The notes under the pieces: generated by a model
Database searches by the model: none
Seen by the model: only the letters and a program-made list of their open reading frames with translations
Told to the model about the DNA's origin: nothing
NCBI GenBank assembly: GCA_020796225.1
Contig: CM036764.1
Location: 21,528,733-21,592,732, forward strand
Length of the DNA: 64,000 nucleotides
Source: Arion vulgaris
Lineage: Eukaryota; Mollusca; Gastropoda; Stylommatophora; Arionidae
Direction: 5' to 3'
Program-made: the position numbers and the translations under genes
In this document: positions 22,008 to 33,056 of the stretch, one piece after another
Layout of the letters: every line of letters starts with the position of its first letter
Numbering within the stretch: the first letter of the stretch is position 1

Positions 22008-22260
22008 TCATCATCAAATAGCTTGTCCTGAGCAGAACTTTGTCACCCTAACAGTCCTCCGGAATTTCTCTCTCTCATAGGTCAGATGTCCCGCCTCTGC
22101 AGCCGTCATGTTCAAACCATCAGATACATCCTGAATCCATCTTCTCCGTGGTCTTCCTACTCTTCTCTTTGCCGGTATGCTTTCCACGATGGTCTTCTCC
22201 AGCCCATCGTGCCTTTTTATAAATCCAAAATACTCATTTTATCTTTAATTTGTAGCATCA
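22008..22260 (-). pseudogene. RTE-like LINE ORF2 C-terminal relic (best copy)
   Basis: Minus-strand translation is open for more than 60 codons: RHDGLEKTIVESIPAKRRVG, RPRRRWIQDVSDGLNMTAAE, AGHLTYEREKFRRTV. The basic GRPRRRW box then a helical segment is typical of LINE ORF2 C-termini. Relatives at 7690 and 23175. Confidence 0.85.
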
Positions 22261-22462
22261 GAAAGAGAAAATTTAGGTATACAACACTGGCAACAACTAT
22301 TTATTATTTTTATTGAAAAGACTTGCCGAACTGTTCCGTAACAATCTACAATGTTGATTTTGTCTTGTACATCCTTTTCTTAATTATTAAAGTGTACCTT
22401 CCATCTGATCTTGTACAATTTGCAGGTACTGAAATCTATATACTTATTGCAAAGATAACTAT

Positions 22463-22464
<2 letters not shown>
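22261..22464. other. No recognised gene
   Basis: AT-rich; borders the TA microsatellite. Confidence 0.4.

Positions 22465-22514
<50 letters not shown>
22465..22514. repeat. (TA)n microsatellite
   Basis: About 25 pure TA dinucleotides. A second, shorter tract lies at 22677-22696. Confidence 0.95.
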
Positions 22515-22516
<2 letters not shown>

Positions 22517-22979
22517 GATGATAACCAGCTGTATGGAAAACAATATTATGTAAAGGTGCAGAATCTTTCGAAGAGAGATTAAGAGTTGAGCCTTCAAGTC
22601 AAAAGAAACAAGCGCAAATCCACTACTCGTCAAAACAACACACGCGCTAAATGACCACGTTAAGATGAAAACAGGTCATATATATATATATATATAGTTA
22701 AATTTAAAACTCATCTATGCATGACCTTTTAATGTCATAAAGACAAATTATCAAAACACGAAGAAAGGTAGTTATGAAAGGTAAAAAAGATAAAAATAGA
22801 AACGGAAATTAAAATTGAAGAAATTTCCTTTATCAAATAAAGGATGCAATATAGTCTTAGATTGTCTTATTTCTATGACTTAGTGGTCAGGTGTCTATCA
22901 TCTGATTTTTAAAAAAAACAAGTATTTTTAAAACAATGCCAATTTGACCAGTTTTATACATTGTCAACCTAAAGTAAAG
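22515..22979. other. No recognised gene
   Basis: AT-rich intron; nothing recognised beyond the second TA tract. Confidence 0.4.
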
Positions 22980-23110
22980 GGGAAGACTGCAGTAAAATCT
23001 GGTTTATGTCTATGGCAGTTATGTATATCGTCACTTTTTCTGTATTTTGTAAAACTATAGTACTTTGTTTATTACGTGTTTTCGCTATAAAACTAAAGTA
23101 TGTGGTCTTC
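22980..23110 (-). mobile_element. Dispersed repeat X, decayed copy
   Basis: Carries TTTTGTAAAACTATAGTACT and ACGTGTTTTCGC, matching the reverse of the copies at 45690 and 61640. It contains inverted GTAAAACTA / TAGTTTTAC arms. Confidence 0.45.
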
Positions 23111-23174
23111 TCGATTATATTGACTATGTAATTTTCTACATAACTATCATGTCATACTGAAGGTTTGGGATAAA

Positions 23175-23640
23175 ATCATCTCATCGTCCAAATAGTTGGT
23201 CCTGAGCAGAACTTTGTCACACTAACAGTCATTTGAAATTTTTCCCTCTCACAGGAAATGCTTTTGTAGTCGTCATTTATATCGACAATCATCATTTATA
23301 TCGACAATCATCATTTAAATAATGAATCCATCTTCTCCGTGTCTTCCTCTTCTCCTCTTTGCTAGGATCCCTCCTTCCATAATGTTCTCCTACAATCATC
23401 ATTTATATCATGAATCCATCTTCTCCGTGTCTTCTTTCTCCTCTTGCTAGGATCCCTCCTTCCATAATGTTCTCCTACAATCATCATTTATATCATGAAT
23501 CCATCTTCTCCGTGTCTTCCTCTTCTCCTCTTTGCTAGGATCCCTCCTTCCATAATGTTCTCCTACAATCATTGTGTCTTCTTTTATGTTCAAAATACTT
23601 CAATTTTCTTATTTGTAGCATAAGCCAGTTTTCTAAAATC
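23175..23640 (-). pseudogene. LINE C-terminal relic with an internal ~93-bp triplication
   Basis: The edges match the relic at 22008. Inside, a ~93-bp segment (CGTGTCTTCCTCTTCTCC..AGGATCCCTCCTTCC) occurs three times at 23290-23570. On the minus strand each copy encodes the K-R-R-R-G-R..R-R-R-W-I box, so the LINE coding box itself was amplified. Confidence 0.75.
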
Positions 23641-24329
23641 ATCTAATTGTATTCTATCACCATTGTCTCCAATTTAAGCAGTGGTTTATTTTGTAGTAAA
23701 GTATTCAATATTTGAACATTTGATTTTTCACTTGCCTGTGTGATTCATTGCATGATTGAATAGGAAATTATCTAAGGAACTTCTGATTTTCTTGCCATTT
23801 AAGTTTGCTATAACACATCTTTTTGCTGGTGAAAATATGTTGTGTGCAATCTTGTTCCGCTGCATTAGTTGCTGATCTATTTGTGTTCAGCAGCAGATTG
23901 GAAAAAGAAGTTTTGTGGAGAATATAAGGGACAGAAAAATATTTATCAAAATGAAGACGGTTTTAACAAGCAAACAAAAAACAAATACAGAAAAAAAGAC
24001 TTGCCAAGTGTTATATATATATATTCTTGATTTGTTATGTAGTGCGGAAACATGAATAATAAGTAAACTGATATAGAGAATACTTGAAGTTTGTGAAATG
24101 TGAATGTACACACAACTAGAGAAAATGTTATAGAAATAGAAGAAAACTAATACACAAATATTTCAACAACTAAGATTGAAAATATAACTGCACAGGAAGT
24201 AGAAATTAGATAGATGATATATTGTGGTTACATTAAAAACACATGAAACTGTATTGAAAAGAATGTTTGAAGAAAGTTAGAAAGCAGGAGAGCAAGGGGA
24301 AGACAGAGACTCAAATACAATTAGAACAT
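23641..24329. other. No recognised gene
   Basis: AT-rich intron; a short minus open frame (23887-24111) has no family resemblance. Confidence 0.4.
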
Positions 24330-24640
24330 GAGAAAGTGGGCTGACAATAGTCTGTCAGAATGTACAGTTATGCAAGTGGCGGAACTTGTTAGAGCTTACT
24401 TCATATTTCTCTCCGTTCCTCCTGGAACAAAGTGCATCAACAGTTGTTTTATAATTTACCAAGTATCTGACATTTTATTAACAGGTTTCCAGGATGGTCC
24501 AGCATCTTTCAATTCTTCAAAAAGTCTTCGTCTCTGGGTCTGTTTAGGGCATACCTTTTTCGTTTCCCTATGCGGGTTCCACTCAAGAGCTTATCTATTG
24601 AAACTCATATGTGTTTATCGCAAAGTTTGAACTTATTCGA
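24330..24640 (-). pseudogene. RTE-like LINE 3' end, minus orientation
   Basis: Minus-strand reading: KQTQRRRLFEELKDAGPSWK, a stop, then in another frame TVDALCSRRNGEKYE. Both parts fit the W-R-R..E-L-x-x-A-G-x-S-W and V-D-A-L-C-S-R-R C-terminus of RTE-type LINEs, separated by a frameshift. The plus-strand 100-codon frame is its shadow. Confidence 0.75.
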
Positions 24641-24714
24641 GAGCCATTACAACTTTCAACGAAAAGACAGCGCATGATACATTGATGGATTTATGTATAA
24701 TTGTGTACAAATTC

Positions 24715-25389
24715 TGCTTGTGTTGTATTTACCTTCCACTTTGATTTCTATTCAACTATTCAAATCAATCACTTTTCTAATGTCAATATATTCTTCTTGT
24801 ATTGACTACACTTTGATTTCTATTCAATTATTCTAATCAATCACTTTTCTAATGTCAATATATTCTTCTTGTGTTGTATTGACCTTCCACTTTGATTTCT
24901 ATTCACCTATTCTAATCAATCACTTTTCTAATGTCAATATATTCTTCTTGTGTTGTATTACACTTTGATTTCTATTCAATTATTCTAATCAATCACTTTT
25001 CTAATGTCAATATATTCTTCTTGTGTTGTATTACACTTTGATTTCTATTCAACTATTCTAATCAACCACTTTTCTAATGTCAATATATTCTTCTTGTGTT
25101 GTATTACACTGTGATTTCTATTCAATTATTCTAATCAATCACTTTTCTAATGTCAATATATTCTTCTTGTGTTGTATTTACCTCACACTTTGATTTCTAT
25201 TCAATTATTCTAATCAATCACTTTTCTAATGTCAATATATTCTTCTTGTGTTGTATTACACTGTGATTTCTATTCAACTATTCTAATCAATCACTTTTCT
25301 AATGTCAATATATTCTTCTTGTGTTGTATTACACTGTGATTTCTATTCAATTATTCTAATCAATCACTTTTCTAATGTCAATATATTCT
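24715..25389. repeat. 72-79-bp tandem repeat (about 9 units)
   Basis: Unit CACTTTGATTTCTATTCAAT plus TATTCTAATCAATCACTTTTC and AATGTCAATATATTCTTCTT; some units carry an 8-bp insertion (TACCTTCC type). The array runs straight into the TTCTTC start of a family A SINE. Confidence 0.9.
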
Positions 25390-25628
25390 TCTTCGTCTTC
25401 GATCGTTCCATATCGACCACCTGTTAACAACTCTTTGCGGTTTTTATGTGATCCGAGCCTAAGAGCGATTGTACGTTGCGACAGTTCTGCACCAACAAGC
25501 ACATCCGATTTCTGTGACGATTTTTATTAACTAGGGTAGCTTCTCTAGGCCCTACCTTAGTCGCCTCTTACGACATGCTTTGTAGGTTGCAGTGTTACTA
25601 TTCTTTGCCCCGCTTGCGAGTCCTGACA
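25390..25628 (-). mobile_element. SINE family A copy at array edge, minus orientation
   Basis: TTCTTCGTCTTCGATCGTTC start (reverse of the tail), CATATCGACCACCTG, core GTCGTAAGAGGCGACTAAGG on the minus strand, TCAGGACTCGC head. It abuts the last unit of the 72-bp array. Confidence 0.85.
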
Positions 25629-26014
25629 ACATACAGGTGAGCATATTGTCGATATATATGTCCCAGGATCTCGTTTTATTTCCTGTAGTAACATATATAC
25701 GTCAGAATTCTACCTAACAAAATCATCTGTAAATCAGGAGTAATAAATAAATCATTGCATCACCTCTATCATCATCATCTTCTTCTTCATACGCCTTGTC
25801 GGCTGGCATATAGAATATACGTTAAATATAATATTTTCTCTTTGTCGTCCTCTTTCTCGTCTCTCATTGATTTTATTCGGTTGTCAATTTGTGTTCTAAA
25901 CATTCCTTTCTGAATACGTGCACAAAATGATGCTCTCTACAATTCCCCTGCGTACTCTCAGAAACAGGAACATAGCACTGTAATCATAGACAATCTCCAA
26001 TATCATTTATTTTA
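25629..26014. other. No recognised gene
   Basis: AT-rich intron. No repeat matched. Confidence 0.4.
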
Positions 26015-26760
26015 ATGTACGGTACAATCTCCACACATGTCTCCTATACCATCTCCACACGCATCTCCATCCAGTACCATATTTATACAGATATCGAGTT
26101 CCACCTCCGTACCTTTCGCCAGACCTCTAGTACCATTTCCACACACATTTCCAGTATCATCTCCACACACATCTCCAGTATCATTTCCACACACATCTCC
26201 AGTATCATCTTGAGATATATCTTCATTACCATCTCCATACATATCACCAGACCTTCATTACAATCTCAACATATATTTCCAGAACCATCTCCACACAGAT
26301 CTCCAGTATTATCTCCACATAGATCTCCAATACCATCTCCATACATATCGCCAGATCTTATTACAATTTCACATACATCTTCCGTATCATCTACATAGAT
26401 CTCCAGTATCATCTCACCAAATCTCAGTATCATTCCACTCAAATCTCCAGTACCATCTCCACACAATCTCAGTACCATCTCTACACTATCTCCTTTACCA
26501 TCTTCACACAGATTTTCAGTACCATCTCCACATACATCTTCAGTATCATCTCCACACAATCTCAGTACCATCTCACACAAATCTCAGTACCATCTTCACA
26601 CAAATTCAGTACCATCTTACATAAATCTACAGTACATCTCCACATACATCTTCAGTATCATCTCCACACAATCTCAGTACCATCTCCACAATCTCAGTAC
26701 CATCTTCACACAAATCTCCAGTACCATCTTCACACAGATTTTCAGTACCATCTCCACGTG
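26015..26760. repeat. 24-bp tandem repeat
   Basis: Unit CACACATCTCCAGTATCATC plus TCCA with frequent CAT variants and indels; more irregular after 26390. Open frames on both strands (up to 127 codons plus, 104 codons minus, e.g. GDGTGDVCGDDTGDV) are repeat artefacts. Confidence 0.9.
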
Positions 26761-26979
26761 AACTATTGACCACAATCTTGTATTTCCTCTTGATATCGTA
26801 CTATATTTTGTTTGCATATCTTCTATTGTTACTTACTAGTTATATCCTTGTTATTGTAATCCTAGATTGTAGTTCATCTATCAGTTGTTTTTCTCTATGA
26901 AGTTCTACTTTCATTCTGAATGTTAATTTTGATTTATTCTGTTATTGCTCGTATGCCTAAATGATGTGCTACTGTATTA
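26761..26979. other. No recognised gene
   Basis: AT-rich intron between the 24-bp array and the next SINE. Confidence 0.4.
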
Positions 26980-27210
26980 CCATTGAAGCCCTTGCCTTAC
27001 GAGTGGCAAGTCGTGGGTTCGAATCCGGACCCACGCCGTTCTGTTCACGAGTGCATATATGTTCATAGATCCCTAGGATGGTGCCTAAGCTAAGGAGAAC
27101 GTGCTTTGTGCAATATTCTCGGCAGGTGGCGTGTCATTTTTGCCGAGAGGGACCGAGCTGTATGGGATAAAATCGCGATGAAGTGAAGTCAATCTTTCAG
27201 CTTAAAAAAA
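26980..27210 (+). mobile_element. SINE family G copy
   Basis: B-box-like GTGGGTTCGAATCCGG at about 27012-27027, body GTGCAATATTCTCGGCAGGT, GTCATTTTTGCC, ATGGGATAAAATCGCG, end CTTTCAGCTTAA. The A-box region is diverged. Confidence 0.8.
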
Positions 27211-27479
27211 ATATTTTATCGACACGATGATGCCATTTTGTTAATTGTCGTAAGCGACGGATATACATCAATTTTATATGAGTTGCTCAATTTCCCTTGC
27301 AGACTTTATATCAGCCACAATTGACACAGTCTAGCTTCACCAGTTTTCTAATCTGTGTTCAGATTGTGCTGTCAGTTCATTCTGTCCTTATCAAACTATA
27401 CTTAGTGTTAAGTATTTATGTCTATTTTTTGCAAACATTGTCTGCAGATGTCTGTCTAACAAGAATCTAAATACAAAGA
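27211..27479. other. No recognised gene
   Basis: AT-rich spacer between two family G SINEs. Confidence 0.4.
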
Positions 27480-27665
27480 ATTGGCTTCATCGCACCTGGT
27501 TCTTACGGATATGCTCGGTCCCTCGACGCAGAAATAGAGTAGAAATAGAACACCACCTGCCGAGAGTATTGCACAAAACACGAGCTCTGAAGTTCCGACA
27601 CGTATTCTAAAGATCTCTGGACAAAATACACATGTAAACCACTTTATCGCAGAGACCAATACGTC
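27480..27665 (-). mobile_element. SINE family G copy, minus orientation
   Basis: Minus strand shows GTGCAATACTCTCGGCAGGT, GAGGGACCGAGC and the shared TGTCCAGAGATCTTTAGAA segment. The tRNA-like head is only partly kept. Confidence 0.75.
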
Positions 27666-27749
27666 TGCAGATGTATTTGTAGCGACGGAACTGCAATGCC
27701 ACAGTTCGTTTATCAGCAAACATCTCTTCATAAAGGAAATAATTTGCAT

Positions 27750-27985
27750 TCTGTATCTCAGTGATTCAGCCGTATGTCTTGCGTTCCGAAGGTTGCATGT
27801 TTGAATCCTGACTGAGCGGTTTCTGTTGACCGGTATTTATTTTCAAGATACTTCCTAAGATTGTTTCTGGATTAAGGAGTTAGTGGCTTTGACAATACCC
27901 TCGGCATGTAGCGTGCCATTTCTGCGCAGTGTGACCGAACCAAAGGAAAAAAATTCTGATCAATGGAGTCCATACTTTGTCTTTG
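27750..27985 (+). mobile_element. SINE family G copy
   Basis: Head TATCTCAGTGATTCAGCC with B-box-like GCATGTTTGAATCCTG, body AATACCCTCGGCATGTAGCG, GTGCCATTTCTGC, GTGTGACCGAAC, end AATGGAGTCC. Confidence 0.8.
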
Positions 27986-28055
27986 AACTTTGCTGATATA
28001 TATAAACGTCTGTACTTATTACTCATTATATTCATATTCTGATATTTCTTTGTGA

Positions 28056-28707
28056 TTGGTTATTGGTTACTAAACTGACGTCATTGCACTCCGGGCAGAC
28101 CCATAGGTGATCAGTCTCCCTCAACAGATATTGAAGAGTATGCACACTGACTTTTCCCGTGGCTCACTGATTAAACAGACCTCTCACTCTGCCTTTCACG
28201 CATCCAGTTCGTCCTGCACAACGGGTAACTCCAAACTGTTTAAATCGCTTGATCGATTCAGCATCGATTTTAGTGTCCTCATCCAACAGAGAGTCACAAA
28301 GAGACCGAAGAACATCCCACTTATCCATCTTCAACTCTCCAACAATCGATGCTGTTGATGCAAGCCTGTCCGCTCTCTCATTACCGTAAACACCCGCATG
28401 CCCAGGGCAGTATATCCATGTAAGCATCTGGAGTTTAGAAACTTCTATAGACGACATCCACTCATACCGAAACCTGCCCTTCTGGGTCTTGTGAAACATC
28501 GACTGAGAGTCAGATACAGCAACGGCCCCAGTAAATGAAGTCCCAGAGATGAAATGGAGGGCAACAGTAACGGCCTCAACCTCCATTCTCATACTAGAAG
28601 TAGTTGTCCTGTATGCCCCACCTCGCTCTGCAACAACCCTACCATGCGCATTAGCCGAGAAACCCCAGTCGGACTTTTCACCACGATGAGTTCTTTGTGA
28701 AATCAAG
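28056..28707 (-). pseudogene. LINE RNase H domain and 3' end, minus orientation, one stop
   Basis: An open run of 180 codons (28164-28706, minus) encodes a LINE RNase H domain: WGFSANAHGRVVAERGGAYR, then MEVEAV (Glu), AVSDSQS (Asp), WIYCPGHAGVYGNERADRLA (His/Asp). It continues to GCVKGRVRGLFNQ, a TGA (from a CGA codon), then ATGKVSVHTLQYLLRE and CPECNDVSLV. The tail repeats AACCAAT. 5' truncated: no reverse transcriptase is visible beyond 28707. A transposon relic, not a host RNase H gene. Confidence 0.9.
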
Positions 28708-28789
28708 CTATGCTCTTTAGAATGTTCTATCTTTGTCTGGTCTCTCTAATATATCTATCTTAATTTATATTTCTGCAATTTTTACTATC

Positions 28790-29812
28790 CACTATCAAAC
28801 TCCATTTTCATGACTAACCTCTATTTCGTGGAAAAATTCAACTTTTGTGACAAACATCCCTCCATTTACACGAGAAACCTCCATTGTAATGACAAACCTT
28901 TATTTCATGATAAATTTCCATTTACAGGACAAACCTTCACCTACATGACCCACCTCCATTTACATGACAAACCTCCATTTATATGTCAAACTTCCCTCCA
29001 TTTACTCGACAAACCTCCATTTACATGACAAACTTCCCTCCATTTACTCGACAAACCTCCATTTACATGACAAACCTCCATTTACATGACAAACTTCCCT
29101 CCATTTACTCGACAAACCTCCATTTACATGCAACAAACCTTCCTTTACACGACAAACCTCCTTTACAGACAAACCTCCATTTACATTACAAACCTCCATT
29201 TACATTACAAACCTCCATTTACATGACAAACCTCCCTCCATTTACTCGACAAACCTCCATTTACATTACAAACCTCCATTTACATTACAAACCTCCATTT
29301 ACATGACAAACTTCCCTCCATTTACTCGACAAACCTCCATTTACATGACAAACCTCCATTTACATGACAAACTTCCCTCCATTTACTCGACAAACCTCCA
29401 TTTACATGACAAACCTTCCTTTACACGACAAACCTCCTTTACACGACAAACCTCCATTTACATTACAAACCTCCATTTACATTACAAACCTCCATTTACA
29501 TGACAAACTTCCCTCCATTTACTCGACAAACCTCCATTTACATGACAAACCTTCCTTTACACGACAAACCTCCATTTACATTACAAACCTCCATTTACAT
29601 TACAAGCCTCCATTTACATGACAAACCTCCCTCCATTTACTCGAAAAACCTCCATTTACACGACAAACCTCTATTTCACGACAAACCTCTATTTCATAAC
29701 AAACCTCTATTTCATAACAAACCTCTATTTCATAACAAACCCTTATTTCATAACAAACCTCTATTTCATAACAAACCTCTATTTCATAACAAACCTCTAT
29801 TTTTATTCCAAG
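28790..29812. repeat. 18-23-bp tandem repeat array
   Basis: Main unit ACAAACCTCCATTTACATG (19 bp), alternating with ACTTCCCTCCATTTACTCG-type 23-bp units in a loose higher-order pattern. The right end (29660-29800) switches to an 18-bp form with CTATTTCATAACAAAC. Open frames of 66-118 codons (HDKPPFT- or NLYFITNLYF-like) are artefacts. Confidence 0.95.
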
Positions 29813-30174
29813 CCACCAATGTGGAGACATGGACTAGAAATTATAACCGCCTTTAGCTGATGTTGACAGTAAGCTTCTTCTGTATGTTGACATCTGTCAT
29901 CAGACTAATTGGAATCAGTGTTACATGCCATGACACTATCAGCTTTCTTATGTGAAAGCAAACTTTTGTCGCCTCCAGAGATAGTGTTTCTTTGTTTATG
30001 TATTGTTTTATTGTCTATGATGCGCTTCCACATAATAGTATTTGATATATGCAACACTGAAGTATTGTATTTCTATCCTCTAGAGATGAAGGCAGAGGGA
30101 GAAGATGTTGGATGGTCTGACATCATTGGTTCGACAAAAGATTGACGTCAGAGCTGATTAACTGCATCAAGAAC
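29813..30174. other. No recognised gene
   Basis: Unique-looking DNA; a 78-codon plus open frame (29909-30145) starts inside it without recognisable similarity. Confidence 0.35.

Positions 30175-30206
<32 letters not shown>
30175..30206. repeat. (GA)n microsatellite
   Basis: About 14 GA dinucleotides. Confidence 0.9.
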
Positions 30207-30485
30207 CGTTGTGGAGTGACATGATCGTCTAAGGCATGCATGGCACTTGATTGATTGAGAGATAAATACTTGTATTTAATGCCATTCATTTACCAAAAAT
30301 TCTCTCTTTGTTCTATCTATTCTGTTGCTTAATTCAGTTCAATATATATCCTCTGATATAACCATAGTTCTAAGATAAGTTATCAGTTATATGAGGACTA
30401 TCATCATAGCACTCGGACATGTCCATAGGTGTTCTGATCTTCGTCTCAACAAATCCAGCAGCGTCCAGCGGCCCAACACGCCTGT
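30207..30485. other. No recognised gene
   Basis: AT-rich spacer between the GA tract and the TTC-rich element tail. Confidence 0.4.
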
Positions 30486-31800
30486 TCTTCTTCTTCTTCT
30501 TGCTAGCATTCTTCACGGCCAATTTGATCATTCTTATTGTGATGTATAATTGGTCCACTGGCAAGAACGGAGTGATCTACGTCGGGACGATTGTGCGCCC
30601 ATGGTGACTAGGCCCGCCCGTCCGTTTTCAGCCAGCTTTTGATTTACTAGGGTGAGCTTCCCTAGGTACGATCCTTTCGGATCTACGCCTTTCGATCAAC
30701 TTTGCCGTATATTTGGGCTTTGTGATCTACGCCAAGACAGTGAGTTACGCTGCTTTACCCGTTCTGACTGAGAAATATTTCTCGGGCTTGTCAGCTTGTC
30801 CTCGGACGGCGTCTTACTCGTATAAAACACCGTGTAAAGTATCGGCCTTCGCCAATGTTCAGGACCCGGGCTTCCTGTTTGATCCGTACATTGTCGGCCT
30901 TGCTTTACCGTACATTTTTGAGTTTGATCCGGGAAGGAACATTCTCAGCCTTTTCTAGACGCGTATCGGTACGTGGCAATTTGCAATTTACCTCGAAAGC
31001 ACTGGCATGGGGCCGAGTACAAACAATGTAGAGGGTCGTTTCAGTGGGCACTATAAGCGTAACTGAGGATTTTGCGCTCGCCGCCATCACCCGCCCCAGT
31101 TATTCCGGGGATGTTAGTTACGACTGCAATCGAGCCTTGCCCAGTTGCCCCAAGGCTGGCAGTTCCGTTAGGCATCACCAACCTCAGTTCTTCCGGGGAT
31201 GTTAATTTTAATCGCACAGTACCTTGCACGGTTTTCCCAGGGCGGGTAGTTTCGTTATGCACTAAACGCAACTTGTTCTTTTGCGCTCGGCAAACCTTGC
31301 CCAGTACATGTATCTGCACCAGGCTGCCAATGCGGGGTCAGCTGCAATCTTCTCTCGCACCAACACGAGGGTAGACTTTCATTCGTTACGGTCCTTTCTT
31401 ATTTATTCTTGCCGACGGGCTGGCAATGTTTGCCCCCCCCTCAGGGCTTCGAGCTTCGCCCTACGTGGGCATACGTTTGGTCACTGGATGCACCTCTCAT
31501 CCATGTCTGAGACGTTTCGTTGCTGTTTCTTTGCGTTCAAGGACTTGGGCAATATCTTGGTGGACATCGGTCAGGAGAATTGTGCATTTTATTTGTATGT
31601 ATCTTTATCGTTTTCCGTAATTGCACTGCTACCACTACCAGTAGTTTCCTCTCCCGATCCCTGCCCCTCTTAGCCAGACCAGAACCAGAGTCTGTTTCCA
31701 GGGTCACCGCGTGGAGGTTAGGGGCAGGGTCTTGGTTAGCGCGCGCCCTCGCTAACCCTGGCTCATGTTACCACCATGACCTCATGAGCCTTTTGACCCC
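30486..31800 (-). mobile_element. Unrecognised GC-richer block with SINE A/B-like end (possible retroelement)
   Basis: Clearly richer in G+C than its surroundings. On the minus strand it ends in AAATTGGCCGTGAAG plus (GAA)n at 30486-30500, the same end type as SINE families A/B, with CCCTAGTAAATC-like sequence before it. Within it, a 92-codon minus frame (31041-31319) contains two similar segments: NETTRPGKTVQGTVRLKLTS and NGTASLGATGQGSIAVVTNI. Their DNA repeats CCGGGGATGTTA twice about 100 bp apart. This could be the body of the element whose 3' end the SINEs share. I do not recognise the protein. Many other frames are open here because stops are rarer. Confidence 0.4.
31659..31757. other. 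Inverted repeats (two hairpins)
   Basis: CCCTGCCCCT at 31659-31668 pairs with AGGGGCAGGG at 31720-31729; GGTTAGCG (31734-31741) pairs with CGCTAACC (31750-31757) across an 8-base GC-rich loop. Function unknown. Confidence 0.6.
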
Positions 31801-31997
31801 CAACACGTCTGTTCATTATCAATCTTTTTTGCATATTTGGTATGTCGTTCATTTCTTGCTGCACTAACAACGTTACTCATCTCTCTCAATCTGGCCAGCG
31901 ACTGGTATACACAATCCGGAAAATCCAATGTTCGGAAAGACTCAATGCCTCAAGAATATCATTTCGGTCGTTTATATTACCCTCTTATATCTATGCA

Positions 31998-32210
31998 ATC
32001 GTAACAATGTCCGCCTGACCAGTGTGTTCTTATCGCGTTGGGCGACAGGTGACAAGCCTCCTGTGAGTACAGTTCAATTCCGCAGGCTGGCAGAAAAGCC
32101 ACAGGTTCTTTAGGTCTACGGTGTTCGTAGCACCGAACCGAAGGGTTACGATGTCCATGATACCGAGCCAAAGAGCTGAAAGCTCAAATGCTTCTGGATC
32201 GGAAAAAAAT
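31998..32210 (+). mobile_element. SINE family P copy
   Basis: Matches 3662-3875: GTGTGTTCTTATCGCGTTGG head, CAGTTCAATTCCG B-box-like, GTAGCACCGAACCGAAGGGT, ATCGGAAAAAAAT tail. Flanks share ATCGTA..ACAAT on both sides, a probable but imperfect target-site duplication. Confidence 0.85.
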
Positions 32211-32340
32211 AATCAAATATCGTAGCAACAATTATCGTAGTTCCAAGAAAGTTAGACTTCTTGTAACAACGTTCCATATACTGTGAAGGTGAATTCTGCT
32301 GAAATATATTCTATTATATTTTAATACGAAAATAATTTCA

Positions 32341-32364
32341 GTTTAAAAAAAAAAAAAAAAAAAA
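32341..32364. repeat. A-tract
   Basis: A run of about 20 A residues in unannotated AT-rich DNA; may mark an unrecognised retroelement tail. Confidence 0.6.
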
Positions 32365-33056
32365 TTGTTATTCCAGCTTACAACTGCTTTCTTGTTCTGA
32401 TGTTATCATATTAACTCCTGCAATACGGCAAACCTCTTGACCAACCGTTTGTTCTGACAGTTCAACTTTTCCGACGATCTATCTAAAGAACCAAAACATA
32501 AAATAGAAACCCAATTTTTCACATGAACCATCTGATGCCAATTGCCTATAAATCTTAGCATAATAAAAGCAGACAACTTCATAAACTGTAGCTTTCAGTT
32601 TGGCATTTTCTGATATATGGCAGAGAGCTCTGTTAAAAGATCATGTTAGACCACTCCTTGTAACAAATTTTACTTTGAAGAAAATCTCACAAAAATGTAT
32701 TTTTACTGTGCATAGGCTAGGAGTTAATCACTTTCTAAAATATATTTCATATTTTACTATAACGATAGTATTGTCAACATTCATCAATCTATTAATATGA
32801 TGTCCACCTACTGTTATTCCAACCATCGATTGTATTGATATCAGAATGTGGTCACTGCACATAGCCACTAGATCGGGAGATTAAAAAACCTTGTCAACTC
32901 TCTTTCATAAGTGCTGCAAAATTCCAGTTTATTTACCTATTATATTGCTGCTATTTACTGTCAATAAACATTTTCTTAATAGCCTTGAGAATTTTATTCT
33001 AAGCAATTACATTTTCGAATATTTGGACAAGATTTCGATGATTATGTTTATTTAAC
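32365..33056. other. No recognised gene
   Basis: AT-rich intron DNA. A 66-codon open frame at 32600-32800 has no recognisable similarity. Confidence 0.4.

Noticed and set aside
26015..26580. Gly/Asp-rich open frames of the 24-bp repeat on both strands
   Set aside because: They mirror each other across the tandem repeat; no other coding signal.
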